DNA of 64,000 bases from NCBI RefSeq assembly GCF_021129215.1, contig NZ_JAJOLP010000001.1:1426001-1490000 (forward strand). The letters run 5' to 3'. Of this stretch, positions 16,087 to 25,800 are shown piece by piece. How positions within the stretch are numbered: position 1 is the stretch's first letter; every line of letters begins with the position of its first letter. The translations under genes were made by a program, and so were the position numbers. The stretch is from Agromyces sp. S2-1-8. Its GTDB lineage: Bacteria > Actinomycetota > Actinomycetes > Actinomycetales > Microbacteriaceae. Below the pieces are notes generated by a model. That model made no database searches and was not told the DNA's origin. It was given only the letters and a program-made list of their open reading frames with translations.

Positions 16087-17346
16087 TCAGGCGTCGACCG
16101 CGGCGGTCGAGCCGGTGCTCGTGGTCGCGGCAGTCGTGACCTCGGCCGGCCGGCGCCGCACCTGCCCCGCGACCGAGAGGCTCAGGATCATCACCGCACC
16201 GACGGCGAGCAGCGCGTAGCGGGCGCCGACCTCGTCGGCGAGGAGCCCGAGCAGCGGCGGCGCGGCGAGCGACGAGATCGTCGAGAACGACGTCACGACC
16301 GAGACCCGTTGCCCCGCCCTCGACGGGTCGTCGGACGCCGCCGAGATCGCGATCGGGTTGCCGAGCGCGGTGCCGCAGCCCCACAGCACGATGCCGACCC
16401 ATGCGATCGCGAGGTTCGGCCCGAAGACGAAGAGGGCGAGACCGACGAGCGACGAGACGCCCGACGCGCGCAGCACGGCGACCCGGCCGAACCGGTCGAT
16501 GAGCCCGGTACCGACGAAGCGGAACACCGTCATCGCCCCGACGAACGTGCCGTACGCGACGGCGCCGATCGCCTCGGTCGACGCGAACCCGTCGACGACC
16601 GCGAGCGTGAGCCACGTCGTCGCGGCGCCCTCCGCGAGCGACGCGGCGAGCAGCACGACGCCGAGCAGCAGCGTGCGCGGCTCGAGCCAGGCGCCGAGCG
16701 CCGAGCGCACCGCCTGCCGGTTGCGCGCGCCCGTGGCCGCGGCGTCGACCGAACCGGTCGCGGTCGAGACGGGCTGGCGAGCGGTGTACGCCGTCGACGG
16801 CGTGATGAGCAGCGCCCGAAGCACGGTCACCGCCGCCGTCACGACGACGACCTGCGTCGCGACGTGCACCTCGGCGAACGCGAAGGCCCCGGCGATGAGC
16901 GCCCCGCCGGCCGCCCCGATCGAGAAGGCGGCGTGGAACTGGGGCAGTACCGCCCGGCCGAGCCGCTGCTCGACCGCGGCCGCGTTGATGTTGATCGGCA
17001 CGTTGACGAAGGCGCCGCAGAGCCCGTTCACGAACATGCCGGCGACGAAGAATCCGAGCCCCCAGCCGGTCAGGCCCGCGGCATCCAGCCCGAACCCGAC
17101 CACGTTGCCGACGGTGCCCGCGACGAGCACGTTGCGGCTGCCGAAGCGGGCGACGATCGCCCCGATCGTGAGCGCGCCGATGAGCGAGCCGATGCCGCCG
17201 ATGATGAGCAGCGAGCCGAGCTGCAGTGCGCTGATGTCGAGCGCCGTGCGGATCGACGGCATGCGGCTCATCCACGAGACCTGGATGAAGCCGAACAGGG
17301 CGAACTGGGCCATGAGCGACCAGCGGGCGCGGGAGACGGTGGGCAC
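16087..17346 (-). CDS. MFS transporter (YbjJ/FsR-like)
   Basis: A 419-residue, 12-TM major facilitator. SWMSRMPSIRTALDISALQLGSLL and FVNVPININAAAVEQRLGR are typical of the YbjJ-like subgroup of putative sugar or drug exporters. The GTG at 17346 has TAGCCT six nt upstream (17358-17353), so the transcript is probably leaderless. The region after the sixth helix is a long Ala/Thr-rich loop. Confidence 0.85.
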   Translation of the reverse strand: MPTVSRARWSLMAQFALFGFIQVSWMSRMPSIRTALDISALQLGSLLIIGGIGSLIGALTIGAIVARFGSRNVLVAGTVGNVVGFGLDAAGLTGWGLGFFVAGMFVNGLCGAFVNVPININAAAVEQRLGRAVLPQFHAAFSIGAAGGALIAGAFAFAEVHVATQVVVVTAAVTVLRALLITPSTAYTARQPVSTATGSVDAAATGARNRQAVRSALGAWLEPRTLLLGVVLLAASLAEGAATTWLTLAVVDGFASTEAIGAVAYGTFVGAMTVFRFVGTGLIDRFGRVAVLRASGVSSLVGLALFVFGPNLAIAWVGIVLWGCGTALGNPIAISAASDDPSRAGQRVSVVTSFSTISSLAAPPLLGLLADEVGARYALLAVGAVMILSLSVAGQVRRRPAEVTTAATTSTGSTAAVDA

Positions 17347-17352
17347 GCGCCG

Positions 17353-17358
17353 AGGCTA
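17353..17358 (-). promoter_or_regulatory. -10 element of a leaderless gene
   Basis: TAGCCT on the minus strand is followed after 6 nt by the GTG of the MFS gene. Confidence 0.45.
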
Positions 17359-17414
17359 TCAGTCAGGATCCCTTACTCGACCGCGGGTTCCAGACATCGA
17401 GCCGCGCATTCCGG

Positions 17415-19832
17415 TCAGTCGGGCCGTGCTTCGAAGCGCCACTCCGTGATCCAGCCCGGGTCTTCGCCGTGCTCGTACGCGTACTCGCGCGCGGCGACGC
17501 GGGCGGCATGCCACTCCTCGGCGACCTCCGCGACGCCGGGCCGGGACGCGAGCCCGGGCACTCGGCGCACGACGTCGAGGGCGAGCCGGTAGCGGTCGAG
17601 GTCGTTGAGGTGCAGCATGTCGAACGGCGTCGTCGTGGTGCCGCGCTCGGCGAAGCCGCGCACGTGCAGGTTCGCGTGGTTCGTGCGGCGATACGCGAGC
17701 TGGTGGATGAGCGACGGGTAGCCGTGGAACGCGAAGACCACCGGCGCCGACCGCGTGAAGATCGCGTCGAACTCGTCGTCGGTCAGGCCGTGCGGATGCC
17801 GCGACAGGTCCTGCAGCCGCATCAGGTCGACCACGTTGACGAGCCGCACCCGCAGCTCGGGCAGGCGCTCGCGCAGCAGCTGCGCCGCGGCGATCGCCTC
17901 CACGGTCGGCACGTCGCCCGCGCACGCGAGCACCACGTCGGGTTCGGACGCCTCGGGGTCGGCCGGATCGAACCCGGGCTCGTTGCCCGCCCACGACCAC
18001 ACCCCGAGCCCGGCCGCCACGTGCGCGTCGGCCTCGTCGGGCGAGAGCCACTGCTGCTGCGGCTGCTTGCCGGCGACCACGACGTTCACCCGGTTGCGGG
18101 TGCCGAACGCATGGCGCATGGTCGCGAGCAGCGTGTTCGCGTCGGGCGGCAGCGAGACCCGCACGATCTCGGCCTGCTTGTTGACGACGACGTTCAGGAA
18201 CCCGGGGTCCTGGTGCGAGAAGCCGTTGTGGTCCTGGCGCCAGACGTGCGACGAGAGCAGGTAGGTGAGGCTTGCGACGTCGGCCCGCCACGGCACCTCG
18301 CGTGCCGACTCGAGCCACTTCGCGTGCTGGTTGAACATCGAGTCGACGATGTGGATGAACGCCTCGTAGCTCGTGATGAGCCCGTGCCGGCCGGTGAGCA
18401 GGTAGCCCTCGAGCATGCCCTGCATGAGGTGCTCGCTGAGCGCCTCGATGACCCGGCCGCGCCGGGCGAGGTGCTCGTCGAGCGGGAGCAGCGCCTCGGC
18501 CCACACGCGGTCGGTGACTTCGAAGACCGCACCGAGCCGATTCGACAGCACCTCGTCGGGGCCGAACAGCCGGAACGTGCCGGGGTTCTCGCGCAGCACA
18601 TCGGCGAGCCAGGTGCCGAAGACCCGGGTCGCCTCGCCCGTGACGCCGCGCTCGCCCGGCGCCACCTCGACGGCCCGCGGCCGGGTCGGCGGCAGGTCGA
18701 TCGGGCGCACGATGCCGCCGTTCGCGTGCGGGCTCGCGCTCATGCGAAGCTCGCCGCGCGGCCGCATCGCGTCGAGCTCGGCGACGGGCCGGCCCGCCTC
18801 GTCGAACAGCTCCTCGGGGCGGTACGAACGCAGCCAGCCCTCGAGCATCGCGAGGTGCTCGGCGTTCTCGCGCACCTCCGCGAGCGGCACCTGGTGCGCG
18901 TGGAACGTGCCCTCGACCTGCACGCCGTCGACCACGCCGGGACCGGTCCAGCCCTTCGGCGTGCGCAGCACGATCGCCGGCCACCGCGCCGCCGCCGACG
19001 CGAAGGCCCCGGCCGAGGCATCCGCCCGGATCGAGGCGATGCGGTCGTACGCGACGTCGATCGCGTCGGCCAGGCGCGCGTGCACCGACATCGGGTCCTC
19101 GCCGTCGAAGCCGCCCGTGACGAGCAGCGGCTCGTAGCCGTTGCCGCGGAAGAAGTCGACGAGCTCGGCCTCGGGGATGCGTGCGAGCAGCGTCGGGTTC
19201 GCGATCTTGTAGCCGTTGAGGTGCAGGATCGGCAGCACCGCGCCGTCGGTCGTCGGGTCGAGGAAGGCGTGGCCGCGCCAGCTCGCGGCGAGCGGCCCGG
19301 TCTCGGCCTCGCCGTCGCCGATCACGCACGCGACGACGAGCCCGGGGTTGTCGAGCGCCGCCCCGTAGGCGTGCATGAGGGCGTAGCCGAGCTCGCCCCC
19401 CTCGTTGATCGAGCCGGGCGTCTCGGGCGCCGCATGCGAGGGGATGCCGCCGGGGAACGAGAACTGCCGGAACAGCCTCGCCATGCCCGCCCGGTCGCCC
19501 GTCACGTCCGGGAACAGCTCGGAGTAGGTGCCGTCGAGCCACGCGTTCGCGACCATCGCCGGGCCGCCGTGACCCGGCCCGCAGACGTAGAGGGTCGGGG
19601 TGCCCCGCTCGACGACGGCGCGATTGAGGTGGGCGTAGACGAGGTTGAGCCCGGGGGAGGTGCCCCAGTGGCCGAGCAGGCGCGGCTTGATGTCAGCCGG
19701 CACGAGCGGCTCGTCGAGCAGGGGGTTCCGCATCAGGTAGATCTGCCCGACGCTCAGGTAGTTGGCGGCGCGCCACCACCGGTCGACGAGTTCGAGGGGA
19801 ACCGCCCCGTGAGCTCCGGCCATCGTCTCCAC
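17415..19832 (-). CDS. xfp: phosphoketolase (xylulose-5-phosphate / fructose-6-phosphate)
   Basis: An 805-residue thiamine diphosphate enzyme that splits Xu5P or F6P with phosphate into acetyl phosphate and GAP or E4P. Visible signatures are YLSVGQIYL near the N-terminus, [17 protein letters not shown], the [25 protein letters not shown] block and the ThDP motif [18 protein letters not shown]. The length matches the family. GTG at 19832 and ATG at 19823 are both possible starts. No acetate kinase gene lies next to it. Confidence 0.96.
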   Translation of the reverse strand: METMAGAHGAVPLELVDRWWRAANYLSVGQIYLMRNPLLDEPLVPADIKPRLLGHWGTSPGLNLVYAHLNRAVVERGTPTLYVCGPGHGGPAMVANAWLDGTYSELFPDVTGDRAGMARLFRQFSFPGGIPSHAAPETPGSINEGGELGYALMHAYGAALDNPGLVVACVIGDGEAETGPLAASWRGHAFLDPTTDGAVLPILHLNGYKIANPTLLARIPEAELVDFFRGNGYEPLLVTGGFDGEDPMSVHARLADAIDVAYDRIASIRADASAGAFASAAARWPAIVLRTPKGWTGPGVVDGVQVEGTFHAHQVPLAEVRENAEHLAMLEGWLRSYRPEELFDEAGRPVAELDAMRPRGELRMSASPHANGGIVRPIDLPPTRPRAVEVAPGERGVTGEATRVFGTWLADVLRENPGTFRLFGPDEVLSNRLGAVFEVTDRVWAEALLPLDEHLARRGRVIEALSEHLMQGMLEGYLLTGRHGLITSYEAFIHIVDSMFNQHAKWLESAREVPWRADVASLTYLLSSHVWRQDHNGFSHQDPGFLNVVVNKQAEIVRVSLPPDANTLLATMRHAFGTRNRVNVVVAGKQPQQQWLSPDEADAHVAAGLGVWSWAGNEPGFDPADPEASEPDVVLACAGDVPTVEAIAAAQLLRERLPELRVRLVNVVDLMRLQDLSRHPHGLTDDEFDAIFTRSAPVVFAFHGYPSLIHQLAYRRTNHANLHVRGFAERGTTTTPFDMLHLNDLDRYRLALDVVRRVPGLASRPGVAEVAEEWHAARVAAREYAYEHGEDPGWITEWRFEARPD

Positions 19833-19951
19833 CCCGTTCGACTCCGCCTGCCGCTACCGAGCCTAGGTCGCACCGTGGGCCCGGGGCCAGTGCCCCGGCG
19901 GGTCGAGGCGGGCGCGGCGACCGTCCCGACGCGCGCCGGAGGCCTCCCGGA

Positions 19952-19957
19952 TAGGCT
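19952..19957 (+). promoter_or_regulatory. -10 element before the AEC transporter
   Basis: TAGGCT lies 7 nt before the ATG at 19965, consistent with leaderless transcription. Confidence 0.4.
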
Positions 19958-19964
19958 CGAACCG

Positions 19965-20891
19965 ATGGGATCGGTGTTCACGGGCTTCGCGGTGATCGCG
20001 CTCGCCGTGTTCGTCGGCTGGCTCGCGGCCCGCACGGGCGTCGTCGGCCCCGAGGCCCGGCCGATCCTCGCCCGATTGAACTTCAGCGTGCTCGCGCCGT
20101 TCCTCTTGTTCTCGGTGCTCGCGACGGCCGACGTCGGGGCCCTGTTCTCGGCCCTGCTGCCGGTCTCCGCGCTCGCCGCGGTGACGATGATGGTCGTCTT
20201 CGGCCTCGTGTCGATGCTCGCCTGGCGACGCAGCCTCGAGCGCACGGTGATCGGCTCGCTCGCCTCCGGTTACGTCAACGGCAACAACTTCGGCATCCCG
20301 ATCGCGGTGTACATGCTCGGCGACGCCGCGTACTCGGCGCCCATCGTGCTGCTGCAGCTGCTGCTCTTCGCCCCGGTCGCGCTCGCCATCCTCGGCGCCC
20401 GCGTGCAGGGCAGGACCTCGGCGTGGCAGATCGTGCGGTCGACGTTCACCAACCCGATCATCGTCGGCTCGCTGCTCGGCGTCGCGGTCGCCGTGGCCGG
20501 CATCGAACTGCCGCCGATCGTGCTCGAGCCGGTCGAACTCATCGGGCACGCGGCCGTGCCGCTCATGCTCATCTCGTTCGGCATGTCGCTCAACGGCCAG
20601 CGCCTGCTCGCGGCCGGCACCGGCCGGCGCGACGTGCTGCTCGCGACGACGCTGAAGCTCGTGGCGATGCCGGTCGTCGCGTGGCTGCTCGGCCGATTCG
20701 TCTTCGGCCTGGATGCCACCGCCCTGTACGCGGTCACCGTGCTCGCGGCGCTGCCGACGGCGCAGAACGTGTTCAACTACGCGCAGCGCTACGACACCGC
20801 CGAGATCGTCGCGCGCGACACGGTCTTCATCACGACGCTCGGCTGCCTGCCCGTGCTGCTCGGGCTCGCGCTCGCGCACTCCCTGGGATGA
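19965..20891 (+). CDS. AEC-family transporter (auxin efflux carrier-like permease)
   Basis: A 308-residue membrane protein with ten predicted helices in two halves. SLASGYVNGNNFGIPIAVYMLGD and LPTAQNVFNYAQRYD are the conserved unwound-helix motifs of the AEC family, which exports organic anions such as malonate or malate. The ATG at 19965 has TAGGCT 7 nt upstream. It is divergent from phosphoketolase. Confidence 0.92.
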   Translation: MGSVFTGFAVIALAVFVGWLAARTGVVGPEARPILARLNFSVLAPFLLFSVLATADVGALFSALLPVSALAAVTMMVVFGLVSMLAWRRSLERTVIGSLASGYVNGNNFGIPIAVYMLGDAAYSAPIVLLQLLLFAPVALAILGARVQGRTSAWQIVRSTFTNPIIVGSLLGVAVAVAGIELPPIVLEPVELIGHAAVPLMLISFGMSLNGQRLLAAGTGRRDVLLATTLKLVAMPVVAWLLGRFVFGLDATALYAVTVLAALPTAQNVFNYAQRYDTAEIVARDTVFITTLGCLPVLLGLALAHSLG

Positions 20892-20934
20892 CGGCGCCGG
20901 GCGCGATGATGGGGGAGAGCCAAGGAGGTCGCCC

Positions 20935-21669
20935 ATGCCGTTCCTCGCCGACGACGGTGCACCGCTCGCCGAGCTGGGGCTCGCGCAACGACCGGCGGAT
21001 GCCTCGCGGTTCGAGCTGACCGAGGCGTTCGCCTACCTCGACCCCGAGACGGGTCGCCGGTATCGGGTGCCCGCCCGCGGCGAGGCATCCCCGCCGCTCG
21101 CCGGCTTCTCGACCGACCTCGCCTCGGTGCCGACGCCGCTCTGGGGCATGATCGCGAGCTACGGGCGCCAGTCGGCGCCGGCCGTGCTGCACGACGCGCG
21201 CTCGCGCGAGGCCGACGCGCTCGGCGACCGACGGGCGGCGCTCGAGCAGCGGCGGGAGGACGACCGGGTGTTCCGCACGGCGCTGCGCGAGCAGGGCGTG
21301 CCGCGCCTGCGGGCCCGGCTCATGTGGGCGTGGGTCTCGGCCGATCGCGAGCGCTGGTTCGGCGGAGCCCGGGGGTGGGCCCTCGTGGTGCAGGCCGTCG
21401 TCGGTGCGCTCGTGCTCGTCGCGGCCTCGGTCGCCGCGTTCTGGTACCCGGCCTGGCTGCTCGCCTGGCCGGTGGTCGCGCTCGCCGTGCTCGTGCACGG
21501 CCGGCTGGCGGGACTCGTCGCGACGCTGACCTTCTCGATCGCCCTGCTGGGGCCGCTCGTGCTCGTGCAGCTCGCGGCGCTGCTGCCCTTCCGGCTGCTC
21601 GAGGCGCTCGTCGAGCTGGTGACGGGCGGCGACCCGCGCGGGGTCTGGCGGCCGACGCTCCGGCCCTGA
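20935..21669 (+). CDS. DUF1353-domain membrane protein
   Basis: A 244-residue protein. Residues ~25-130 form a DUF1353 domain (GFSTDLASVPTPLWGMI ... APAVLHDAR, with the conserved Asp/Ser and His). Residues ~145-225 contain two or three transmembrane helices. DUF1353 is found in phage and bacterial genomes without known activity, and its fusion to a membrane anchor is less usual. The ATG follows AAGGAGGTCGCCC, the strongest Shine-Dalgarno in this region. Confidence 0.8.
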   Translation: MPFLADDGAPLAELGLAQRPADASRFELTEAFAYLDPETGRRYRVPARGEASPPLAGFSTDLASVPTPLWGMIASYGRQSAPAVLHDARSREADALGDRRAALEQRREDDRVFRTALREQGVPRLRARLMWAWVSADRERWFGGARGWALVVQAVVGALVLVAASVAAFWYPAWLLAWPVVALAVLVHGRLAGLVATLTFSIALLGPLVLVQLAALLPFRLLEALVELVTGGDPRGVWRPTLRP

Positions 21670-21670
21670 G

Positions 21671-21976
21671 TCAGCGTCGGGCGGCGCGGCGGCGGAGCGA
21701 GCCGTAGCCGCGCATGAGCTGCGGGACGACGACGTAGACCGCCGTCGGCACCACGACGAGCGTGAGCACGAGCGCGCGCAGCACGGGGTGCCACGACTCG
21801 GCGACCGGTGCGAGCGCGAGCATGCCGACGGCGACGAGGGGGAAGATCGCCAGCCACGTGATGATCGCCCGGACATGGACGGAGGGCGGCGCGGCGGGTG
21901 CGGGTGCGACTGTGGGTGCGCCTGTGGGTGCGGGGGCCTGGGCGGCGACGGGATGCGTCGGGACGGTGGTGTCCAT
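21671..21976 (-). CDS. small two-helix membrane protein
   Basis: A 101-residue protein with a Pro/Ala-rich N-terminus and two transmembrane helices (residues ~36-57 and ~67-85). It probably belongs with the divergent TetR regulator: its start is 15 nt from an operator half. Family not recognised. It is the likely repression target, by position only. Confidence 0.7.
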   Translation of the reverse strand: MDTTVPTHPVAAQAPAPTGAPTVAPAPAAPPSVHVRAIITWLAIFPLVAVGMLALAPVAESWHPVLRALVLTLVVVPTAVYVVVPQLMRGYGSLRRRAARR

Positions 21977-21990
21977 GGGTGCTGCTCCTC

Positions 21991-22058
21991 AATTTCCAAC
22001 TGAATGGTTGTAATTGAAGCACGACGAGCATTGAATCGCAACTGTTCAGTTGGAAATT
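21991..22058. promoter_or_regulatory. paired TetR operators between divergent genes
   Basis: AATTTCCAACTGAA (21991-22004) and TTCAGTTGGAAATT (22045-22058) are perfect inverted copies. Each sits inside a CAACTG-type dyad, the clearest being CAACTGTTCAGTTG (22039-22052). Confidence 0.7.
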
Positions 22059-22060
22059 GC

Positions 22061-22066
22061 TAGGAT
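22061..22066 (+). promoter_or_regulatory. -10 element of the TetR gene
   Basis: TAGGAT is followed by 6 nt and then the ATG at 22073. It directly abuts the operator dyad. Confidence 0.5.
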
Positions 22067-22072
22067 GGCCGC

Positions 22073-22681
22073 ATGGCCTGGGACACCGAGCGCACGAAAC
22101 GCCTCCTGCTCGACGCGGCGACCGAGGAGTTCAGCGCGCACGGCCTCGCTGGGGCGCGCATCGATCGCATCGCGGCTTCGGCCGGGGTCAACAAGGAGCG
22201 CATCTACCAGTACTTCGGCAAGAAGGACGAACTGTTCGAGACGGTCCTCGCGACGAGGCTCCGGGCCACGATGGACGACGTGCCGATGACGGGCGAGGGC
22301 CCCGAGGCCGTCGGCGACTACGCCGGCAGGCTCTTCGACCACCACATCGCCGACGGAGTCATCCCGAGGCTCGTCGCCTGGGAGGGGCTCGAACTCGGCA
22401 CCGCGCCCGCAGCGGGTGCGGAGCGCCGCCGCTACCACGAGGAGAAGGCCGAGCGCTTCGCCGGCATGCTGCCCGGGGTCGACCGCGACACCGCCGGCGA
22501 GCTGCTGCTCACGATCGTCACGCTCGTCAACGGCTGGCCGGTGCTCGCGCAGCTCGACGAGCTGCTCGTGCCGGGTGCCGGCGGACGCGCCGCCGGTCGC
22601 GCCGCGCGGGTCGGGCGGCGGCGCGCCGCGATCGTCGACATGGCGACGGCGGCAGCCAGGTCGGCGCTCGCGGGAGCGTGA
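22073..22681 (+). CDS. TetR/AcrR-family transcriptional regulator
   Basis: A 202-residue repressor. The N-terminal HTH (residues ~8-55; ARIDRIAASAGVNKERIYQYFGKKDELFETVL) is canonical. The C-terminal ligand domain is alpha-helical without recognised specificity. It is leaderless by position of TAGGAT. It is divergent from the small membrane protein, with two dyads between them, so autoregulation and control of that gene are likely. Confidence 0.93.
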   Translation: MAWDTERTKRLLLDAATEEFSAHGLAGARIDRIAASAGVNKERIYQYFGKKDELFETVLATRLRATMDDVPMTGEGPEAVGDYAGRLFDHHIADGVIPRLVAWEGLELGTAPAAGAERRRYHEEKAERFAGMLPGVDRDTAGELLLTIVTLVNGWPVLAQLDELLVPGAGGRAAGRAARVGRRRAAIVDMATAAARSALAGA

Positions 22682-22877
22682 CCCGGCCGCACGCGAGCCG
22701 CCCGCCGAGGTTCAGGGACAACCCTGATCCTCGACGGGCGGCCGCTGCGTAGCGTTGACCTCAGATCGTCGCCGCGGCATTGCAGGGGGAACTGTCACCG
22801 CGGACGACGGCGATCGCGGCCGGCCGGCACCTCGGACCCGAAACGAGGTGCGGGCCGGCTTCCCCGTTCTCCCGCGA

Positions 22878-25800
22878 TCAGCCCTTCGGCCCCGCCTTGC
22901 GCTCGAGTTCGAGCGTGCGCGACGTCTCGGCATTGCCCGCCGCGTCGACCGCGCGGTACTCGATCGTCGTCACCGACTTGCCGACCTGGATCGGGCCCGA
23001 GTACGGCTGGAACCCGCCGTCGCCGGTGCGGTACTCGATGCGGTCGACGCCCGACGTCGCGTCCGTGGCGGCCAACGTCACGATGCGCTTCTTCGTGTCG
23101 ACCTTCGCCGTCGTGACGGGGTCGACCGTGTCGCGCCGGACGGTGAGCGTGGCCTCGTCGGAGACGTTGCCCGATGCATCGGTCGCGCGGGCCGTGACGG
23201 TGGTCGCACCCTCGGCGGTGATCGCGATCGCCCCCGTGTAGGGCTGCCAGCCGGACCCGGTCGAGATCTCGATCGAGGGCGCCGCGTCGACCTCGTCGGT
23301 CGCGGTCGCGGTGACGGTGACCCCGCCCGTGAACCAGCCGCTCTCGGGCACGTCGGGCGAGGTGGCGAGCGCGACCGTCGGCGCAGCACCGTCGGGCACG
23401 ACGGGGTGCGTGCGGAAGGCGTCGACGATCATGTAGCTGCCCGACTTCATCGTGCCGGTGATCGTGTGCACGCCCGGCTCGAGGTCGTCGATCGAGAGCA
23501 CCGTCTGCTGGTGCAGTCGGGTCGGGTTCGCGAACGACTGCGTCTTCAGGAACTCGCCGTCGATGCTGATGTCGACGTTGCCGAGGTCGCTGTTGATCTG
23601 CGACACCACGTCGATGCCGGTGCCGTGGAACGTCAACTCCCACGAGTCGCCGAGGTTCTGCGTCGCGTCGATGTCGTCGAGCCAGGCCCCGCCGCCGCCG
23701 CGCGCGGCGTCGCGCCAGAGCCAGGTCTCGCGTGTCGGCGATGCGGCCGTGCGGTAGACGACGCCCGAGGTGTTGTTGAGCAGCTCGGGCTCGGTCGGCT
23801 TGGTGAGCGTGATCGTGACGTCGGTCGAGGCGCGTCGCACGCCGAGCGTGATCGGCTCGCCGGCGGGCAGGGCGTTGTACGCCTGCCAGAAGGAGTTCCG
23901 CTGCTCGGTGACGGCGGTGCCGTTGATCGTGCGCACGAGGTCGTCGGCCTTGAGGCCCGCGGCCTCCGCGACGCTGCCGCCGGGAACGGCGACGAACTTC
24001 ACGCCCTTGAAGTCGCTGATCGCGTACGACGACTGCTCGGCGGTCGTGGTGATGTTCGCGATGCTGCCGCCCCAGAGCCGCTCGACGTACTTGCGCCTCG
24101 CGAGCTCGATCGGGTCGGGCGCCGTGGTGCCGGTCGGGAGCACCGCCTCGGGCGGCAGCGCGCCTCCCGGTGCGCCGAAGCCCGTCATCGGGATGTTCTC
24201 GTAGCCGAGGGCGACCGCGGGCGAGGCATCCCCGACGGTGAAGTCGTAGTCGCCCGTGGGGTCGGTGCTCGTGAATGCGGGGTCGCCGACCTTGGAATCG
24301 CGGTCGAGGCCCGCCGCGTACCAGCTCGTCGCAGTGTTGAGCGAGCTGCCGTCGACCGAGAGCTTCTCGGTGACGCCGCCGCGAGGCCGGATGTCGATCG
24401 CCGCCCCCGCGTTCCAGAACAGGTTCTTGCCGATGGCGTACTGGGCGCGGGCCGGGTCGTTGAGCACGTTGTCGTAGGGGATGCGTCCGAGCGTGATGTT
24501 GTGGTCGATCTCGTCGCCGCCGGGCATGTAGCTCACCTGCTCGTAGGTCGATCCGTCGAGGATGAGGTTGTTGCGGAGCGTGCGGTCGAAGCCGTCGCGC
24601 AGCTTCACGCCGCCCTTCAGCAGCACGTTGTTCGTCATGACGAAGTTCGAGGAGCCGTCGTCGAGGTCGATCGCCCAGTCGCCGTCGTGCCAGAAGCGGT
24701 TGTGGTCGATCGTGATCGGCTCGATCGTGTCGAGCTTCATCATCTCCCGCGCCTGCTCGGCGGTGAGGGCGCCGCCCGTGTTGCCCATGAACTCGACGCC
24801 GTCGGCGAGGCTCGCGAACGCGTTGTTCGCGGCGCCCGTCTTCCAGAACCGGGTGCGGCCCCACGCGTTGATCGAGCCGTTGTCGCCCGTCTCGCGCACG
24901 CAGTCGAAGATGTCGTTGTCCTGCACGAGGTGCCCGCCCCACGTGGTGTCGGAGAAGTTCAGGCAGGCGCGCGGGCTGTCGGACAGCGAGTTGCCGCGCA
25001 CCGTGACGCCGAGGGCCATCGAGATGTTGACGGAGGACGTCTGCTTCTCGTACCGCCCGTTGTTGCGCATGATGTTGCCCTCGATGAGCACGTCGCGCGG
25101 GTAGTCCTCGGTCTTCGGTCCGGCTTCGAGATCGGTGATGCGCGGGGTCGTGAAGTAGTTGCCCGCGTAGTCGCGCACGGCGGCGGGGGATCCGACGACG
25201 TGCACGTCGGTGGCGCCGTTGTCCTCGAACCGGCTCGCGGTGATCTTCGTACCGCTGTTGTACCCGTCGAGGAAGACGCCGTTGCCGCCGAGGTCGGTGA
25301 AGGACGAGTCGGCGAACGTGACGTCCCGGCTGTTCTTCACGGTGGCCGCGCCCTTGCGGACGACCGACCAGTCGCCCCGCGCGAGGCTCTCGAAGGTGCT
25401 GTCGAAGAGCGTGCGGTGGGTGCGTTCGAACGCGAGGTTCTCGAAGGCGATGTCGTGGATCGGGTCGGCGGGCGAGTCGCCCGTGAGCGTCACGAGCTCG
25501 TGGAGCTCGCCGACCTCGACGGTCGCGGCGCCGAGGTCGACGCCCGCGGCGGGCTTCAGGTAGAGCTTGTTCGCCTCGCGGTCGAGATACCACTCGTTCG
25601 CGGCGTCGAGCTCCTCGCGGATGTTCTCGACCATCACGGCGCCGCTGTTCATCGGCAGGCCCGAGCCGCAGTCCTGCGGGCGGTTGTTGTCGCCGACGAA
25701 GTCGAGCTGCAGGGCATCGGCGCTGCGTCCCTCGATCGTGAACGACACGCTGCCCCAGTCGTGGCAGTGCATCGCCCTGACGTAGCCGGTGGTCGGCTCC

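Noticed and set aside
17469..19964. Long plus-strand frame before the AEC transporter
   Set aside because: It runs antisense to phosphoketolase; only the part from 19965 encodes membrane helices of a real protein.
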